From the NCBI RefSeq assembly GCF_049060325.1, contig NZ_JBMGPW010000002.1, positions 124,001 to 188,000 of the forward strand: DNA of 64,000 bases, read 5' to 3'. Source of the DNA: Vescimonas sanitatis (GTDB lineage: Bacteria; Bacillota; Clostridia; Oscillospirales; Oscillospiraceae). How positions within the stretch are numbered: position 1 is the stretch's first letter; every line of letters begins with the position of its first letter. A program made the translations under genes and the position numbers. Below are positions 56,223 to 64,000 of this stretch, in pieces. Under the pieces are notes generated by a model, which worked only from the letters and a program-made list of their open reading frames with translations, searched no databases and was not told the origin of the DNA.

Positions 56223-56936
56223 ATGGAGCGTCTCGACAAGCTGCTGGCGGGCACTGGGAAGTGGTCCCGCCGGGAGGTGAAAGCGTTGGTACGGCAGGGC
56301 CTGGTGCGTGTTGACGGCCGGCTGGCCGCCTCCGCCGAGGACAAGCTGGACCCGGCCGCGGCCATCATCACCGTGGCCGGCGAGACCATCTCCCTCTGCC
56401 GCTTTACCTATGTTATGCTGCATAAGCCCGCCGGCGTCCTCACCGCCACCGAGGACAGAAAGCAGCCCACGGTCCTGGACCTTCTGCCGCCGGAGCTGCG
56501 CCGCATTGGTCTTGCCCCGGTGGGCCGGCTGGACAAGGACACGGAGGGCTTGCTGCTGCTGACCAACGACGGCGAGCTGGCCCACCGGCTGCTGAGCCCT
56601 AAATACCACGTGGACAAACGCTACCTCGCCCGGGTGGACGGTGAACTGTCAGCGGCAGATACGGAGGCATTTGCCCGCGGGATGACGCTGGGGGACGGGC
56701 TGGAATGCCTGCCCGCCGGGCTGGAGGTTCTGCCTGACCGCGTGTGTATCGTGACGCTGCGGGAGGGGAAATTCCACCAAGTCAAGCGGATGCTGGCAGC
56801 CCGCGGCGCGCCGGTGCTGTATCTGAAGCGGCTGTCCATGGGGCCTCTGACATTGGATGACTCCTTGGCTGCCGGAGCGTACCGTTTGCTGCGCGCGGAG
56901 GAGATATTAGCGTTATACCGTGCATGTGGTCTGTGA
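56223..56936 (+). CDS. RsuA/RluB-family pseudouridine synthase
   Basis: The 237 residues have an N-terminal S4 RNA-binding domain (RLDKLLAGTGKWSRREVKAL) and a catalytic domain with MLHKPAGVLTATED, the catalytic Asp in GRLDKDTEGLLLLTND and the late motif REGKFHQVKRMLAARG. Such enzymes convert one uridine of 16S or 23S rRNA to pseudouridine. Length and the missing N-terminal extension suggest RsuA-like, but the target base cannot be told. AAAGGAGG precedes the ATG. Confidence 0.93.
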   Translation: MERLDKLLAGTGKWSRREVKALVRQGLVRVDGRLAASAEDKLDPAAAIITVAGETISLCRFTYVMLHKPAGVLTATEDRKQPTVLDLLPPELRRIGLAPVGRLDKDTEGLLLLTNDGELAHRLLSPKYHVDKRYLARVDGELSAADTEAFARGMTLGDGLECLPAGLEVLPDRVCIVTLREGKFHQVKRMLAARGAPVLYLKRLSMGPLTLDDSLAAGAYRLLRAEEILALYRACGL

Positions 56937-56996
56937 TTTTTTTGACATAACCGCAAAAAACGCAACAAGTTTTTTGTGGAAAAGAGAAAAAAACGC

Positions 56997-57025
56997 TTGC
57001 AAAATCGTGATTATGACGATATAAT
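56997..57025 (+). promoter_or_regulatory. promoter of the PucR/CdaR-type regulator gene
   Basis: TTGCAA, 17 bases, TATAAT. Confidence 0.7.
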
Positions 57026-57087
57026 AGGAGCAACGACTGAGCAGATTGCACAAAGTACCGTCGCGGGATTTGCGGGAGGATCACGTT

Positions 57088-58182
57088 ATGTCCGGCAGAA
57101 TTTTTCAGAACTCTGTACTCCAATTCAAAGAGACCACCGACCGTACCATCGGCGTGATCGATGCCGAGGGCACCGTTATCGCTTGCAGTGAGCTGACGGC
57201 CATTGGCAAGCGATGGAGCAAATATGTGGAACCTATCGTTTCGGCGGACGGCACCTGCGTGGCGCTGGAGGGCAAGTGCTTCAAGGCGTTGCCCAGCTGG
57301 GGCAACACCTTTGACTATGCCGTGTTCGCCACCGGCGATGACAGCATGAGCCGCACGGTGTGCTCTATGGCCGCCGTGGCGCTGAACGCCGCCAAAAACT
57401 ACTATGAGGAGAAGCACGACAAGGGCTCCTTCATCAAGAACATCATTTCCGATAACATCCTCATCAGTGACATCTATATGCGGGCCAAGGAGCTGCACGT
57501 GGATGCCGAGGTGGCCCGCGGCGTGTTCGTGGTGCGCCCGGTGGACGATCGGCTGGACACCGTGCCCGTGGATGTGGTGCAGGGCTTGTTCCCTGACCGG
57601 CAGAACGACTTTGTACTGAGCGTAGGTGAGCACGACGTGGCGCTGATCCACCAGATGGGGGAGGATGCCACCGCCAAGGATATGGAGGAGGTGGCTCTCC
57701 GCATCGAGGAGGCCCTGCGCGCCGATGGAGAGAGCCGCGTGTTCGTGGGCATCGGCACCCTGGCCCTGCATCTGCGTGACCTGGCCAAGAGCTACAAAGA
57801 GGCCCAGATCGCCATCGAGGTCGGCAAGGTGTTCGATACGGAGCGCTACGTCATCAACTACGAAAATCTGGGTATTGGCCGGCTGATCTATCAGCTGCCC
57901 ACCACCCTGTGCGAGATGTTCCTGCAGGAGGTGTTCAAGAAGAACCCCATCGATGCACTGGACCAAGAGACGCTGTTCACCATCTACAAGTTCTTTGAGA
58001 ACAACCTGAACGTATCCGAGACGGCGCGTAAGCTGTTTGTCCACCGGAACACGCTGGTCTATCGTCTGGAGAAGATCAAGAAGCTGACCGGCCTGGATCT
58101 GCGGGAGTTCGATGACGCCATCACCTTCAAGGTCGCCCTGATGGTCAAGAAGTATCTGACCAGCCGCGGCATCGACGCATAA
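57088..58182 (+). CDS. PucR/CdaR-type helix-turn-helix regulator
   Basis: From the ATG at 57088 (GGGAGGA upstream) the protein has 364 residues. The N-terminal 120 form an unknown sensor-like domain (TTDRTIGVIDAEGTVIACSE, GKCFKALPSWGNTFDYAVFA). The middle resembles the GGDEF-like fold of CdaR proteins (VFVGIGTLALHLRDLAKSYK, AQIAIEVGKVFDTERYV). The C-terminal HTH_30 has NNLNVSETARKLFVHRNTLV and YRLEKIKKLTGLDLREFDDA. It is monocistronic between a rRNA-modification gene and ftsE. The stimulus is unknown; family members respond to small metabolites. Confidence 0.87.
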   Translation: MSGRIFQNSVLQFKETTDRTIGVIDAEGTVIACSELTAIGKRWSKYVEPIVSADGTCVALEGKCFKALPSWGNTFDYAVFATGDDSMSRTVCSMAAVALNAAKNYYEEKHDKGSFIKNIISDNILISDIYMRAKELHVDAEVARGVFVVRPVDDRLDTVPVDVVQGLFPDRQNDFVLSVGEHDVALIHQMGEDATAKDMEEVALRIEEALRADGESRVFVGIGTLALHLRDLAKSYKEAQIAIEVGKVFDTERYVINYENLGIGRLIYQLPTTLCEMFLQEVFKKNPIDALDQETLFTIYKFFENNLNVSETARKLFVHRNTLVYRLEKIKKLTGLDLREFDDAITFKVALMVKKYLTSRGIDA

Positions 58183-58195
58183 GTACATATACAGA

Positions 58196-58225
58196 AAAAA
58201 GAGCGCCCTGTGGGGCGCTCTTTTT
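58196..58225. terminator. terminator after the regulator gene
   Basis: AAAAAGAGCGCCC, 4-base loop, GGGCGCTCTTTTT. Confidence 0.92.
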
Positions 58226-58336
58226 GCGCGATGCCGCAGAAACTTCCTTTTTTAGGAACTTTTGGGGTGGGAGGACCGTCTAAAGAACAAGCAATGCGCG
58301 GCGGGGCAAATTCAAAATATTTTCATATCTTTCCTG

Positions 58337-58365
58337 TTGCCATTTTGTAACTATTTATATATAAT
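58337..58365 (+). promoter_or_regulatory. ftsEX operon promoter
   Basis: TTGCCA, 17 bases, TATAAT, 59 bases before ftsE. Confidence 0.75.
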
Positions 58366-58424
58366 GGTATTTGTGGTCGTATTTGGCCACAATATGTTGC
58401 ATTTTGACGGACAGGAGCGTTGCT

Positions 58425-59102
58425 ATGATTCGTTTAATAGACGCTGAGAAGGTATACGACAACGGGACGCGCGCGTTAAAGGGCGTTTCCTTTACCGTGG
58501 ACGACGGAGAATTCGTCTTTCTGGTGGGGCCCTCCGGCTCCGGTAAGTCCACCATCATCAAGCTGATGACCGGTGAGGTGGTGCCCACCGCCGGCCGCGT
58601 GATGGTCAACGGCTTTTCCATGAGCCGCATCGCTGAAAAACAGATCCCCTATATGCGCCGGACGATCGGCGTGATCTTCCAGGACTTCCGCCTGATCGGC
58701 AATAAGACCGTGCGGGACAACCTGGCGCTGGCCATGCGGGCGGTGGGGGCGTCTCCGCGAGAGCTGAAGAACCGCATTCCCTATGTGCTGGAGCTGGTGG
58801 GGCTGGCGGACAAGGAGAACAGCTATCCCGACCAGCTCTCCGGCGGTGAGCAGCAGCGTGTGGCCATTGCCCGGGCGCTGGTGAATAACCCCAGCACCAT
58901 CGTGGCGGACGAGCCCACCGGCAACCTGGATCCGGGCCGGTCGCTGGAGATCATGACGCTGCTGGAGCGCATCAACGCCCTGGGAACCACGGTGATCGTG
59001 GTGACCCACGAGAGGGGCCTGGTCAACCACTTCAACAAGCGGATCATCCTGCTGAACGACGGGCAGGTCATCGGCGACGGCCTGGGCAGCTACGAGGTGT
59101 GA
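58425..59102 (+). CDS. ftsE: cell-division ATP-binding protein FtsE
   Basis: The ATG at 58425 has CAGGAG seven bases upstream and gives 225 residues. Walker A is VGPSGSGKSTIIKL, the signature LSGGEQQRVAIARAL, Walker B TIVADEPTGNLDP, and the switch His lies in VVTHERG. With FtsX it forms an ABC-type complex at the septum that does not transport but mechanically controls a peptidoglycan hydrolase outside. ftsX starts one base after its stop, and the likely hydrolase follows. Confidence 0.96.
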   Translation: MIRLIDAEKVYDNGTRALKGVSFTVDDGEFVFLVGPSGSGKSTIIKLMTGEVVPTAGRVMVNGFSMSRIAEKQIPYMRRTIGVIFQDFRLIGNKTVRDNLALAMRAVGASPRELKNRIPYVLELVGLADKENSYPDQLSGGEQQRVAIARALVNNPSTIVADEPTGNLDPGRSLEIMTLLERINALGTTVIVVTHERGLVNHFNKRIILLNDGQVIGDGLGSYEV

Positions 59103-59103
59103 T

Positions 59104-59988
59104 ATGAAGCACGATTTTAAATTTTTCGTCAAAGAAGGCGCGGGCAATATGTTCTCCCACGGGTTCATGTCCTTCGCCGCCATCGGCGTTACCGTGGCGT
59201 GCCTGCTCATTATGGGCACATTCACGCTGGTGGCCTACAATGCCAACGAAAACCTGGCGGACCTACAGCAGGAGAACGCCATCGTGGCCTTCGTGGACGA
59301 GACGCTGGAGGAGAGCGAGGCCCGGGCCCTGCAAACACAGATCGAGAGCACGGAGAACGTGGCTGATTGTACCTTCGTCTCACGGACGGAGGCCCGGGAC
59401 GCCTACGTGGAGAAGTACGATGACGGCGGTGTGTACGGCGACCTGGACGCCACGGTGTTCCGCCATCGGTTTGTGATACACGTCACGGATCCGAACCGAA
59501 TCATGGAGACAAAGACCGCAGTGGACAATATCCCCGGCATTGACAAGGCCCGCGCTGACGAGGCTGTGGCCAACGGCTTTACCACAGTCCGCAACGTGGC
59601 CGGCGTCATCTCTGTCGCGCTGATCGCCATACTGCTGCTGGTGTCGGTGTTCATCATCAGCAACACCATCAAGCTGACGACATTCGACCGGCGGGACGAG
59701 ATCGCCATCATGAAGATGGTGGGTGCCACCAACGGGTTCATCCGCTGGCCCTTTGTGTATGAGGGACTGCTGCTGGGCCTGTTCAGCGCGGTGATCGCCT
59801 TTGGCCTGCAATGGGGGCTGTATGCCGCCGTGGCGCAGGGCATCGCTAACTCCGACAGCCTGCAGATACTGAACGTGGTGCCGTTTACGAGAATATGGCA
59901 GTTCGTGGCCCTGGTGTTCCTGGGCACGGGTATTCTGGTGGGTGTGGGCGGCAGCCTGACCGCCATACGCCGGTTCCTCCGGGTGTAA
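59104..59988 (+). CDS. ftsX: cell-division protein FtsX
   Basis: The 294 residues have a cytoplasmic N-terminus (KHDFKFFVKEGAGNMFSHGF), TM1 (about 18-42), an extracellular domain of about 130 residues (NENLADLQQENAIVAFVDET and on), then three further helices with FDRRDEIAIMKMVGATNGFI, the conserved FtsX/MacB coupling segment. It couples FtsE ATPase cycles to an external hydrolase. Gene order and one-base spacing with ftsE are typical. Confidence 0.95.
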   Translation: MKHDFKFFVKEGAGNMFSHGFMSFAAIGVTVACLLIMGTFTLVAYNANENLADLQQENAIVAFVDETLEESEARALQTQIESTENVADCTFVSRTEARDAYVEKYDDGGVYGDLDATVFRHRFVIHVTDPNRIMETKTAVDNIPGIDKARADEAVANGFTTVRNVAGVISVALIAILLLVSVFIISNTIKLTTFDRRDEIAIMKMVGATNGFIRWPFVYEGLLLGLFSAVIAFGLQWGLYAAVAQGIANSDSLQILNVVPFTRIWQFVALVFLGTGILVGVGGSLTAIRRFLRV

Positions 59989-60004
59989 AGAAAGGAGCGC
60001 TTGC

Positions 60005-61210
60005 ATGAAGAAACCGAAACGTATTCTGTGCGCCGTGCTGGCACTGCTGATGCTGCTGGGTGCGGCCGCCGCCGTGTCCGTCCGACCGGCTTATGCGACC
60101 AAGACCGAGGCTGAGCTGGAGGAGGAGCAGCGCAAGGCGGCACAGGTGGCCGCATTGGAACAGAAAAAGAAGGAGCAGCAGGAAAAGCTGAAGGAACTGG
60201 AGAAGCAGATCGCTGAGGCCAAGGCCAAGAAGAACGACGTGATGGCCACCAAGAATTTGCTGGACCAGCGGAACCAGCTGCTGCTGGAGCAGATCGACGA
60301 TACCCAGAACCAGATCGACGACGCCGCGGCGCAGATCGCCCGGTATGAGCTGCTGGAGGAGGAGCAGTACACACTGTTCTGCCAGCAGGTCCGTGAGGAG
60401 GAGGAGCGAGGCAGCCTGAGCTATCTGTCGGTGCTGTTCAAGGCCACCAGCATGGCCGACCTGCTGAACCGCATGGAGTTCGTCAACGAGGTGGCGGAGT
60501 ACAACAAGAGAATTATCTCCGCCCTGCAGGAGACGCGGGAGAACATCAAGGCCGAGAAGGTGGAGATGGAGGCCAAGGAGACCCAGCTGAGTGAGCAGCA
60601 GGACGAGCTGCAGGGCAAGCTGGACGAGACCACCAAGCTGATGAACGAGTATGCCGCCGACCAGAAAGCGTTGGAGCAGCTGCATGACGCGGAGGCAAAG
60701 GCGGCTGATGAGATCGACGCGCAGCTCGAGCAGCTGATCGCCGACTCCGACGTGGTGCCCAGCAACGAGGGCTTTATCTGGCCCGTCAGCACCAGTAAAA
60801 AGATCAGCTCGCCCGTCGGCTCCCGCGTGGCCCCCGGCGGTTTCGGCAGCACCAACCACAAGGGTGTGGATATCTGCAACGTGTCCTATACCAGCAGCGT
60901 ATATGCCGTCAAGAGCGGTAAGGTGATCCTCACCAATACCAGCGGTTGGGGCGGCGGTTACGGCAACTATGTGGTCATTGACCACGGCGGCGGCCTGACC
61001 ACCCTGTACGCCCATTTGAGCGTGGTGAAGGTGTCACAGGGCCAGACTGTCTCGCAGGGTACCGTGATCGGCGTCACCGGCAACACCGGCGCCTCCACCG
61101 GCCCGCATCTGCATTATGAGGTCCGCACCACCACCGTGGTCAACGGTGTGAGCAAGATCGTGTACCAGAACCCGCTGAACTATCTGGCGGGCTACATCAA
61201 AGCCTGGTAA
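60005..61210 (+). CDS. secreted coiled-coil M23 peptidoglycan hydrolase (EnvC-like, FtsEX partner)
   Basis: The 401 residues have a signal peptide (about 1-31, ending RPAYA), long coiled coils (about 33-250, many Glu/Lys/Gln heptads such as RKAAQVAALEQKKKEQQEKL) and a LytM/M23 domain (about 270-390) with the zinc His in TNHKGVDI, GGGLTTLYAHLS and GPHLHYEV. All metal ligands (H..D, HxH) seem present, so it may cut peptide cross-links itself, unlike E. coli EnvC, which only activates amidases. It follows ftsX by 16 bases; in Firmicutes the hydrolase controlled by FtsEX is often encoded this way (PcsB/CwlO-like role). Confidence 0.9.
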   Translation: MKKPKRILCAVLALLMLLGAAAAVSVRPAYATKTEAELEEEQRKAAQVAALEQKKKEQQEKLKELEKQIAEAKAKKNDVMATKNLLDQRNQLLLEQIDDTQNQIDDAAAQIARYELLEEEQYTLFCQQVREEEERGSLSYLSVLFKATSMADLLNRMEFVNEVAEYNKRIISALQETRENIKAEKVEMEAKETQLSEQQDELQGKLDETTKLMNEYAADQKALEQLHDAEAKAADEIDAQLEQLIADSDVVPSNEGFIWPVSTSKKISSPVGSRVAPGGFGSTNHKGVDICNVSYTSSVYAVKSGKVILTNTSGWGGGYGNYVVIDHGGGLTTLYAHLSVVKVSQGQTVSQGTVIGVTGNTGASTGPHLHYEVRTTTVVNGVSKIVYQNPLNYLAGYIKAW

Positions 61211-61224
61211 ATAATGACATATTG

Positions 61225-61261
61225 AAAATGCTGTTCCATAGAATGGAACAGCATTTTTTTT
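61225..61261 (+). terminator. ftsEX operon terminator
   Basis: AAAATGCTGTTCCAT and ATGGAACAGCATTTT around a 3-base loop, then T-run. Confidence 0.92.
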
Positions 61262-61290
61262 GCATACCGCCGGGGGAGAAGGGAAACCGC

Positions 61291-61995
61291 ATGATCGTTT
61301 ACATGACGCAGGGCCAAAAGACAGTGCTTTCCCGCATAACGGTGGAGGGTCTGCCACTCCATTATCTTTCTGTGGGGAGGGACTATTTCGCCCGCCGCCG
61401 CGCGCTGCGCTGCCTGCGTCAGATGTATGACTCCGGTGTCCGCCGCTGTATCTGCGCCGATGTTTACCTCCTTTCGCTGGCGAAGCAGGCAGACATAACA
61501 TCATACCCCGTTCTGCCGCTGCGCCTCGCCCTGCTGGGCAGTCTGCTGGATATTCTCTGCCCCGGCGGTCTGCAAAACGCCGCCGCGGTGCTGCGCTGCG
61601 GCCCCGGCGGAGAGGAGACGGCCCGGGCGGCGCTGACGGTGCTGGCCCGGCGGGCGCGGTATGTGCAGCTGGACATGGAGGACCCTGCGGCGCTGGCGGC
61701 GGAGCTGCTGTACCGCTGGGGGATCGCCGCCGGAGACGGGGGCCGGCGGGCGGCGCTGACGGTGGTGTGCGGCGATGTACGGGAAGATACGGAGGGCCCG
61801 GCGATATATCTGACGGAGGACTGCGGGGCGCGGCAGACGCCGGTATGGACATCGCCCCGGGCGGCGGCGCTGGCGGTGCCGGTGACGGAGCCTCTGGCCG
61901 CGGTGCTGACGGCGGCCGGAAAATGGCAGATATCCGACATTCATATCACAGACTTGCTTGACATACGCACGGAAAGTCACTATAATGCAACGTGA
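61291..61995 (+). CDS. hypothetical protein between ftsEX and greA
   Basis: The 234 residues from the ATG at 61291 (AAGGG seven bases upstream) have no signal peptide. The pattern of a hydrophobic strand followed by Gly/Arg-rich helices (LPLHYLSVGRDYFARRRALR, CICADVYLLSL, YPVLPLRLALLGSLLDILCP, ELLYRWGIAAGDGGRRAALT) suggests an alpha/beta fold. I do not recognise the family. The Arg pattern and high GC fit the host genome. Its last codons contain the greA promoter. Without homologues a spurious frame is possible, but the ribosome site, length and lack of a better gene in the region favour a real one. Confidence 0.6.
   Translation: MIVYMTQGQKTVLSRITVEGLPLHYLSVGRDYFARRRALRCLRQMYDSGVRRCICADVYLLSLAKQADITSYPVLPLRLALLGSLLDILCPGGLQNAAAVLRCGPGGEETARAALTVLARRARYVQLDMEDPAALAAELLYRWGIAAGDGGRRAALTVVCGDVREDTEGPAIYLTEDCGARQTPVWTSPRAAALAVPVTEPLAAVLTAAGKWQISDIHITDLLDIRTESHYNAT
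61958..61986 (+). promoter_or_regulatory. consensus greA-lysS promoter
   Basis: TTGACA, 17 bases, TATAAT, a perfect match inside the 3' end of the preceding gene. Confidence 0.85.
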
Positions 61996-62052
61996 CATAT
62001 TGTTTATAGCCCTAAAAGGGTATCCTTATGGATAGAAAGGGAAGTGTGCAGC

Positions 62053-62529
62053 ATGGCAAAGGAATTCAAAATGAGCCAGGCTCGGTATGACGAGCTGAAA
62101 CAGGAACTGGATTACAGCAAGACCACCCGTGCCGACGAGGTGGCGGAGCTGATCAAGGAGGCCCGCGGCTTTGGCGACCTCAGCGAGAACAGCGAATATG
62201 ACGAGGCGAAAAACGAGCAGGGCAAGCTCTACTCCCGCATTGCCGAGCTGGAGGACATTCTGCTCCATGCCGTGATCGTGGATGAGTCCGAGATGGACTC
62301 CGACAAGATATCCATCGGCTGTACCGTCACCGTTACCAATCTGGATATGCGAAAGCAGCTGCCCGCCTATAAGATCGTCGGCTCTCAGGAGGCCGACGTG
62401 ATGAGCCGCGCCATCAGCGAGGACTCACCCTTTGGCAAGGCGCTGATGGGCCGCAAGGCGGGCGATGAAGTGACCGTGGAGGCGCCCAAGGGCGTGATCC
62501 ACTACCGTATCGACAGTATTGAAAGATAA
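62053..62529 (+). CDS. greA: transcript cleavage factor GreA
   Basis: The 158 residues have an N-terminal coiled coil (YDELKQELDYSKTTRADEVA, ARGFGDLSENSEYDEAKNEQ) whose acidic tip Asp/Glu pair (GDLSENSEYDEAK) reaches the polymerase active site, and a C-terminal FKBP-like domain ending VEAPKGVIHYRIDSI. It rescues backtracked RNA polymerase. The start at 62053 follows AAAGGG by about ten bases; an ATG-like codon three upstream is not preferred. greA-lysS is a frequent pair in Firmicutes. Confidence 0.97.
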   Translation: MAKEFKMSQARYDELKQELDYSKTTRADEVAELIKEARGFGDLSENSEYDEAKNEQGKLYSRIAELEDILLHAVIVDESEMDSDKISIGCTVTVTNLDMRKQLPAYKIVGSQEADVMSRAISEDSPFGKALMGRKAGDEVTVEAPKGVIHYRIDSIER

Positions 62530-62530
62530 A

Positions 62531-62550
62531 TACCGCCGGCAACGGCGGTA
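62531..62550 (+). other. GNRA-type hairpin between greA and lysS
   Basis: TACCGCCG, GCAA tetraloop, CGGCGGTA; no T-run, so more likely an mRNA processing or stability element than a terminator. Confidence 0.5.
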
Positions 62551-62574
62551 CGGATAGACGAAGGAGGCTGCATT

Positions 62575-64000
62575 ATGGCAGACGAGACCAACCGCAACGT
62601 GAACGAACAGCCCCAGGCCCAGGACATGGGCGAGCTGCTGCGCATCCGCCGCGACAAGCTGAAGGTGCTGCAGGACGAGGGACGCGATCCCTTTACCATC
62701 ACCAGGTTTGATGTGACCCACCACACACAGGATATCAAGGATAACTTTGACGCCATGGAGGGGCAGGCTGTGTCCGTGGCAGGCCGCCTGATGAGCAAGC
62801 GCGGTATGGGCAAGGTGTCTTTCTGCGACCTGCAGGACAAGACCGGCCGTATCCAGATCTACGCCCGTAAGGACGAGATGGACGAGGACAACTATAACCA
62901 CTTTAAGAAGTACGATATCGGCGACATCGTGGGCGTCAAGGGCGAGGTGTTCCGCACCCAGCGGGGCGAGATGTCCGTCCGTGCACACGACATCACGCTG
63001 CTGAGCAAGTCCCTGCGGCCCCTGCCGGAAAAGTTCCACGGCCTGACCGACAAGGAGATCCGCTACCGCCAGCGGTATGTGGATCTGATCATGAACCCGG
63101 AGAGCAAGCGGAATTTCGAGATCCGCAGCCAGTTCGTGGCGTTCCTGCGCCGCTATCTGGACGGTCTGGGCTTTATGGAGGTGGAGACGCCCGTCCTCAG
63201 CCCCATCGCCGGCGGCGCCAACGCCCGGCCCTTTATCACCCACCACAACGCGCAGGATATCGATATGTATATGCGTATCGCCACCGAGCTGCACCTGAAG
63301 CGGCTGATCGTGGGCGGCCTGGAGCGTGTGTACGAGGTGGGCCGTATCTTCCGCAACGAGGGCATGGACACCAAGCACAACCCCGAGTTCACTACCTGTG
63401 AGCTGTACCAGGCGTACACGAACCTGGACGGCATGATGGATATCCTGGAGGGCATCCTCACCGGTGCCGCCAAGGAGATCCTGGGTACCTACCATGTGCA
63501 GTGGCTGGGTCACGACATCGACCTGACCCCCTCCTGGCAGCGCGTCACCATGGCCGACGCGGTGAAGAACGTCACCGGCGCGGACTTCATGGCCTGCATC
63601 GGCGATGCCGACAAGGGCGTGGAGCTGGCCAAGAGCGTGGGCGTGGACATGGACGGCGTGGCCCATACCTGGGGCAACGCCCTGTATGAGACCTTTGACC
63701 AGAAGGTGGAGGAGACGCTGATCCAGCCTACCTTTATCACCATGTACCCCGTGGAGGTCAGCCCGCTGGCCAAGCGCAGCCCCGAGCAGCCCGCCCTCAC
63801 CGAGCGGTACGAGATGTTCATCTGCGGCTGCGAGATGGGCAACGCCTTCTCCGAGCTGAACGACCCCATCGACCAGTACGAGCGCTTCAAGGCGCAGGCC
63901 GCTAAGCGCGCCAACGGCGACGAGGAGGCCGACATGATGGACGAGGACTTCGTCATGGCGCTGGAGTACGGTATGCCGCCCACCGGCGGCCTGGGCTTCG
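62575..64000 (+). CDS. lysS: lysyl-tRNA synthetase, class II (3' end outside the window)
   Basis: The ATG has AGGAGG eight bases upstream. About 475 residues are visible. The OB-fold anticodon-binding domain (about 55-160: VSVAGRLMSKRGMGKVSFCD, GRIQIYARKDEM) is followed by the class II catalytic core: motif 1 near FLRRYLDGLGFMEVETPVLS, motif 2 VYEVGRIFRNEGMDTKHNPE. Motif 3, if normal, lies just past the end (the window stops at EYGMPPTGGLGF, its beginning). The enzyme charges tRNA-Lys. Second gene of the greA operon. Confidence 0.97.
   Translation, partial: MADETNRNVNEQPQAQDMGELLRIRRDKLKVLQDEGRDPFTITRFDVTHHTQDIKDNFDAMEGQAVSVAGRLMSKRGMGKVSFCDLQDKTGRIQIYARKDEMDEDNYNHFKKYDIGDIVGVKGEVFRTQRGEMSVRAHDITLLSKSLRPLPEKFHGLTDKEIRYRQRYVDLIMNPESKRNFEIRSQFVAFLRRYLDGLGFMEVETPVLSPIAGGANARPFITHHNAQDIDMYMRIATELHLKRLIVGGLERVYEVGRIFRNEGMDTKHNPEFTTCELYQAYTNLDGMMDILEGILTGAAKEILGTYHVQWLGHDIDLTPSWQRVTMADAVKNVTGADFMACIGDADKGVELAKSVGVDMDGVAHTWGNALYETFDQKVEETLIQPTFITMYPVEVSPLAKRSPEQPALTERYEMFICGCEMGNAFSELNDPIDQYERFKAQAAKRANGDEEADMMDEDFVMALEYGMPPTGGLGF

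Noticed and set aside
62531..62550. Terminator between greA and lysS
   Set aside because: No T-run follows and both genes are normally co-transcribed; called an mRNA hairpin instead.

Overview
The window reads as a chromosomal stretch of a strictly anaerobic, GC-rich member of the Clostridia, most likely the Oscillospirales (Oscillibacter / Flavonifractor / Dysosmobacter type). The basis is inference: the order rpoB-rpoC-L7Ae-rpsL-rpsG-fusA-tuf, strong AGGAGG ribosome sites with sigma-A promoters of 17-base spacing, a DUF6472 protein, rubrerythrin and desulfoferrodoxin, and high GC in the core genes. There are no rRNA genes and no CRISPR array; one tRNA (Cys, GCA) is present. Many long open frames lie opposite the core genes; they are codon-bias shadows and are not annotated.

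Layout. 1-1.5 kb: relics of a conjugative element (a small accessory protein and an internally deleted tyrosine integrase). 1.5-5 kb: an unrecognised protein, a DegV-type lipid-binding protein and an OmpR-type two-component pair. 5-11 kb: a reverse-strand catabolic operon (amidohydrolase, RocB-like M20 peptidase, sodium:amino-acid symporter) facing an XRE regulator across well-formed divergent promoters. 11-13 kb: an ECF sigma / membrane anti-sigma-like / lipoprotein cassette. 13-20 kb: CTP synthase, a CNNM/CorC-type transporter, a radical SAM protein, a double OB-fold ssDNA-binding protein, a MATE pump and a DUF6472 protein. 20-24 kb: an AT-richer accessory island with gene debris, a Bro-N protein, a two-gene KilA-N plus SIR2/AbiH-like module and a recombinase fragment, ending at tRNA-Cys. 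24-30 kb: lexA, oleate hydratase with a TetR regulator, an orphan peptide-binding lipoprotein and pgeF. 30-36.5 kb: secA, with a copy of its 3' end inside a structured intergenic element, then a metallo-beta-lactamase RNase and an RlmD-type methyltransferase with an unusual tail. 36.5-42.9 kb: a lower-GC oxidative-stress and thiol-redox island. 43-55.6 kb: rpoBC and the str operon. 55.6-64 kb: a DUF4830 lipoprotein, RsuA-family pseudouridine synthase, a PucR/CdaR-type regulator, ftsEX with an M23 hydrolase, greA and the start of lysS.

How the parts work together. The redox island is the most coherent accessory system. A ferredoxin:thioredoxin-reductase-like protein, a 2[4Fe-4S] ferredoxin, a membrane iron-sulfur protein, thioredoxin and a CoA-disulfide-reductase/rhodanese fusion overlap in one operon. 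Beside it lie superoxide reductase and rubrerythrin. The two transcription units carry the same 15-base palindrome (TGTGAC-N3-GTYACA) at the same distance from their -10 boxes, and a Crp/Fnr regulator gene sits next to them, so I infer one regulon. The best candidate for an undescribed system is the KilA-N plus SIR2/AbiH-like pair in the tRNA-Cys island, a possible anti-phage module.
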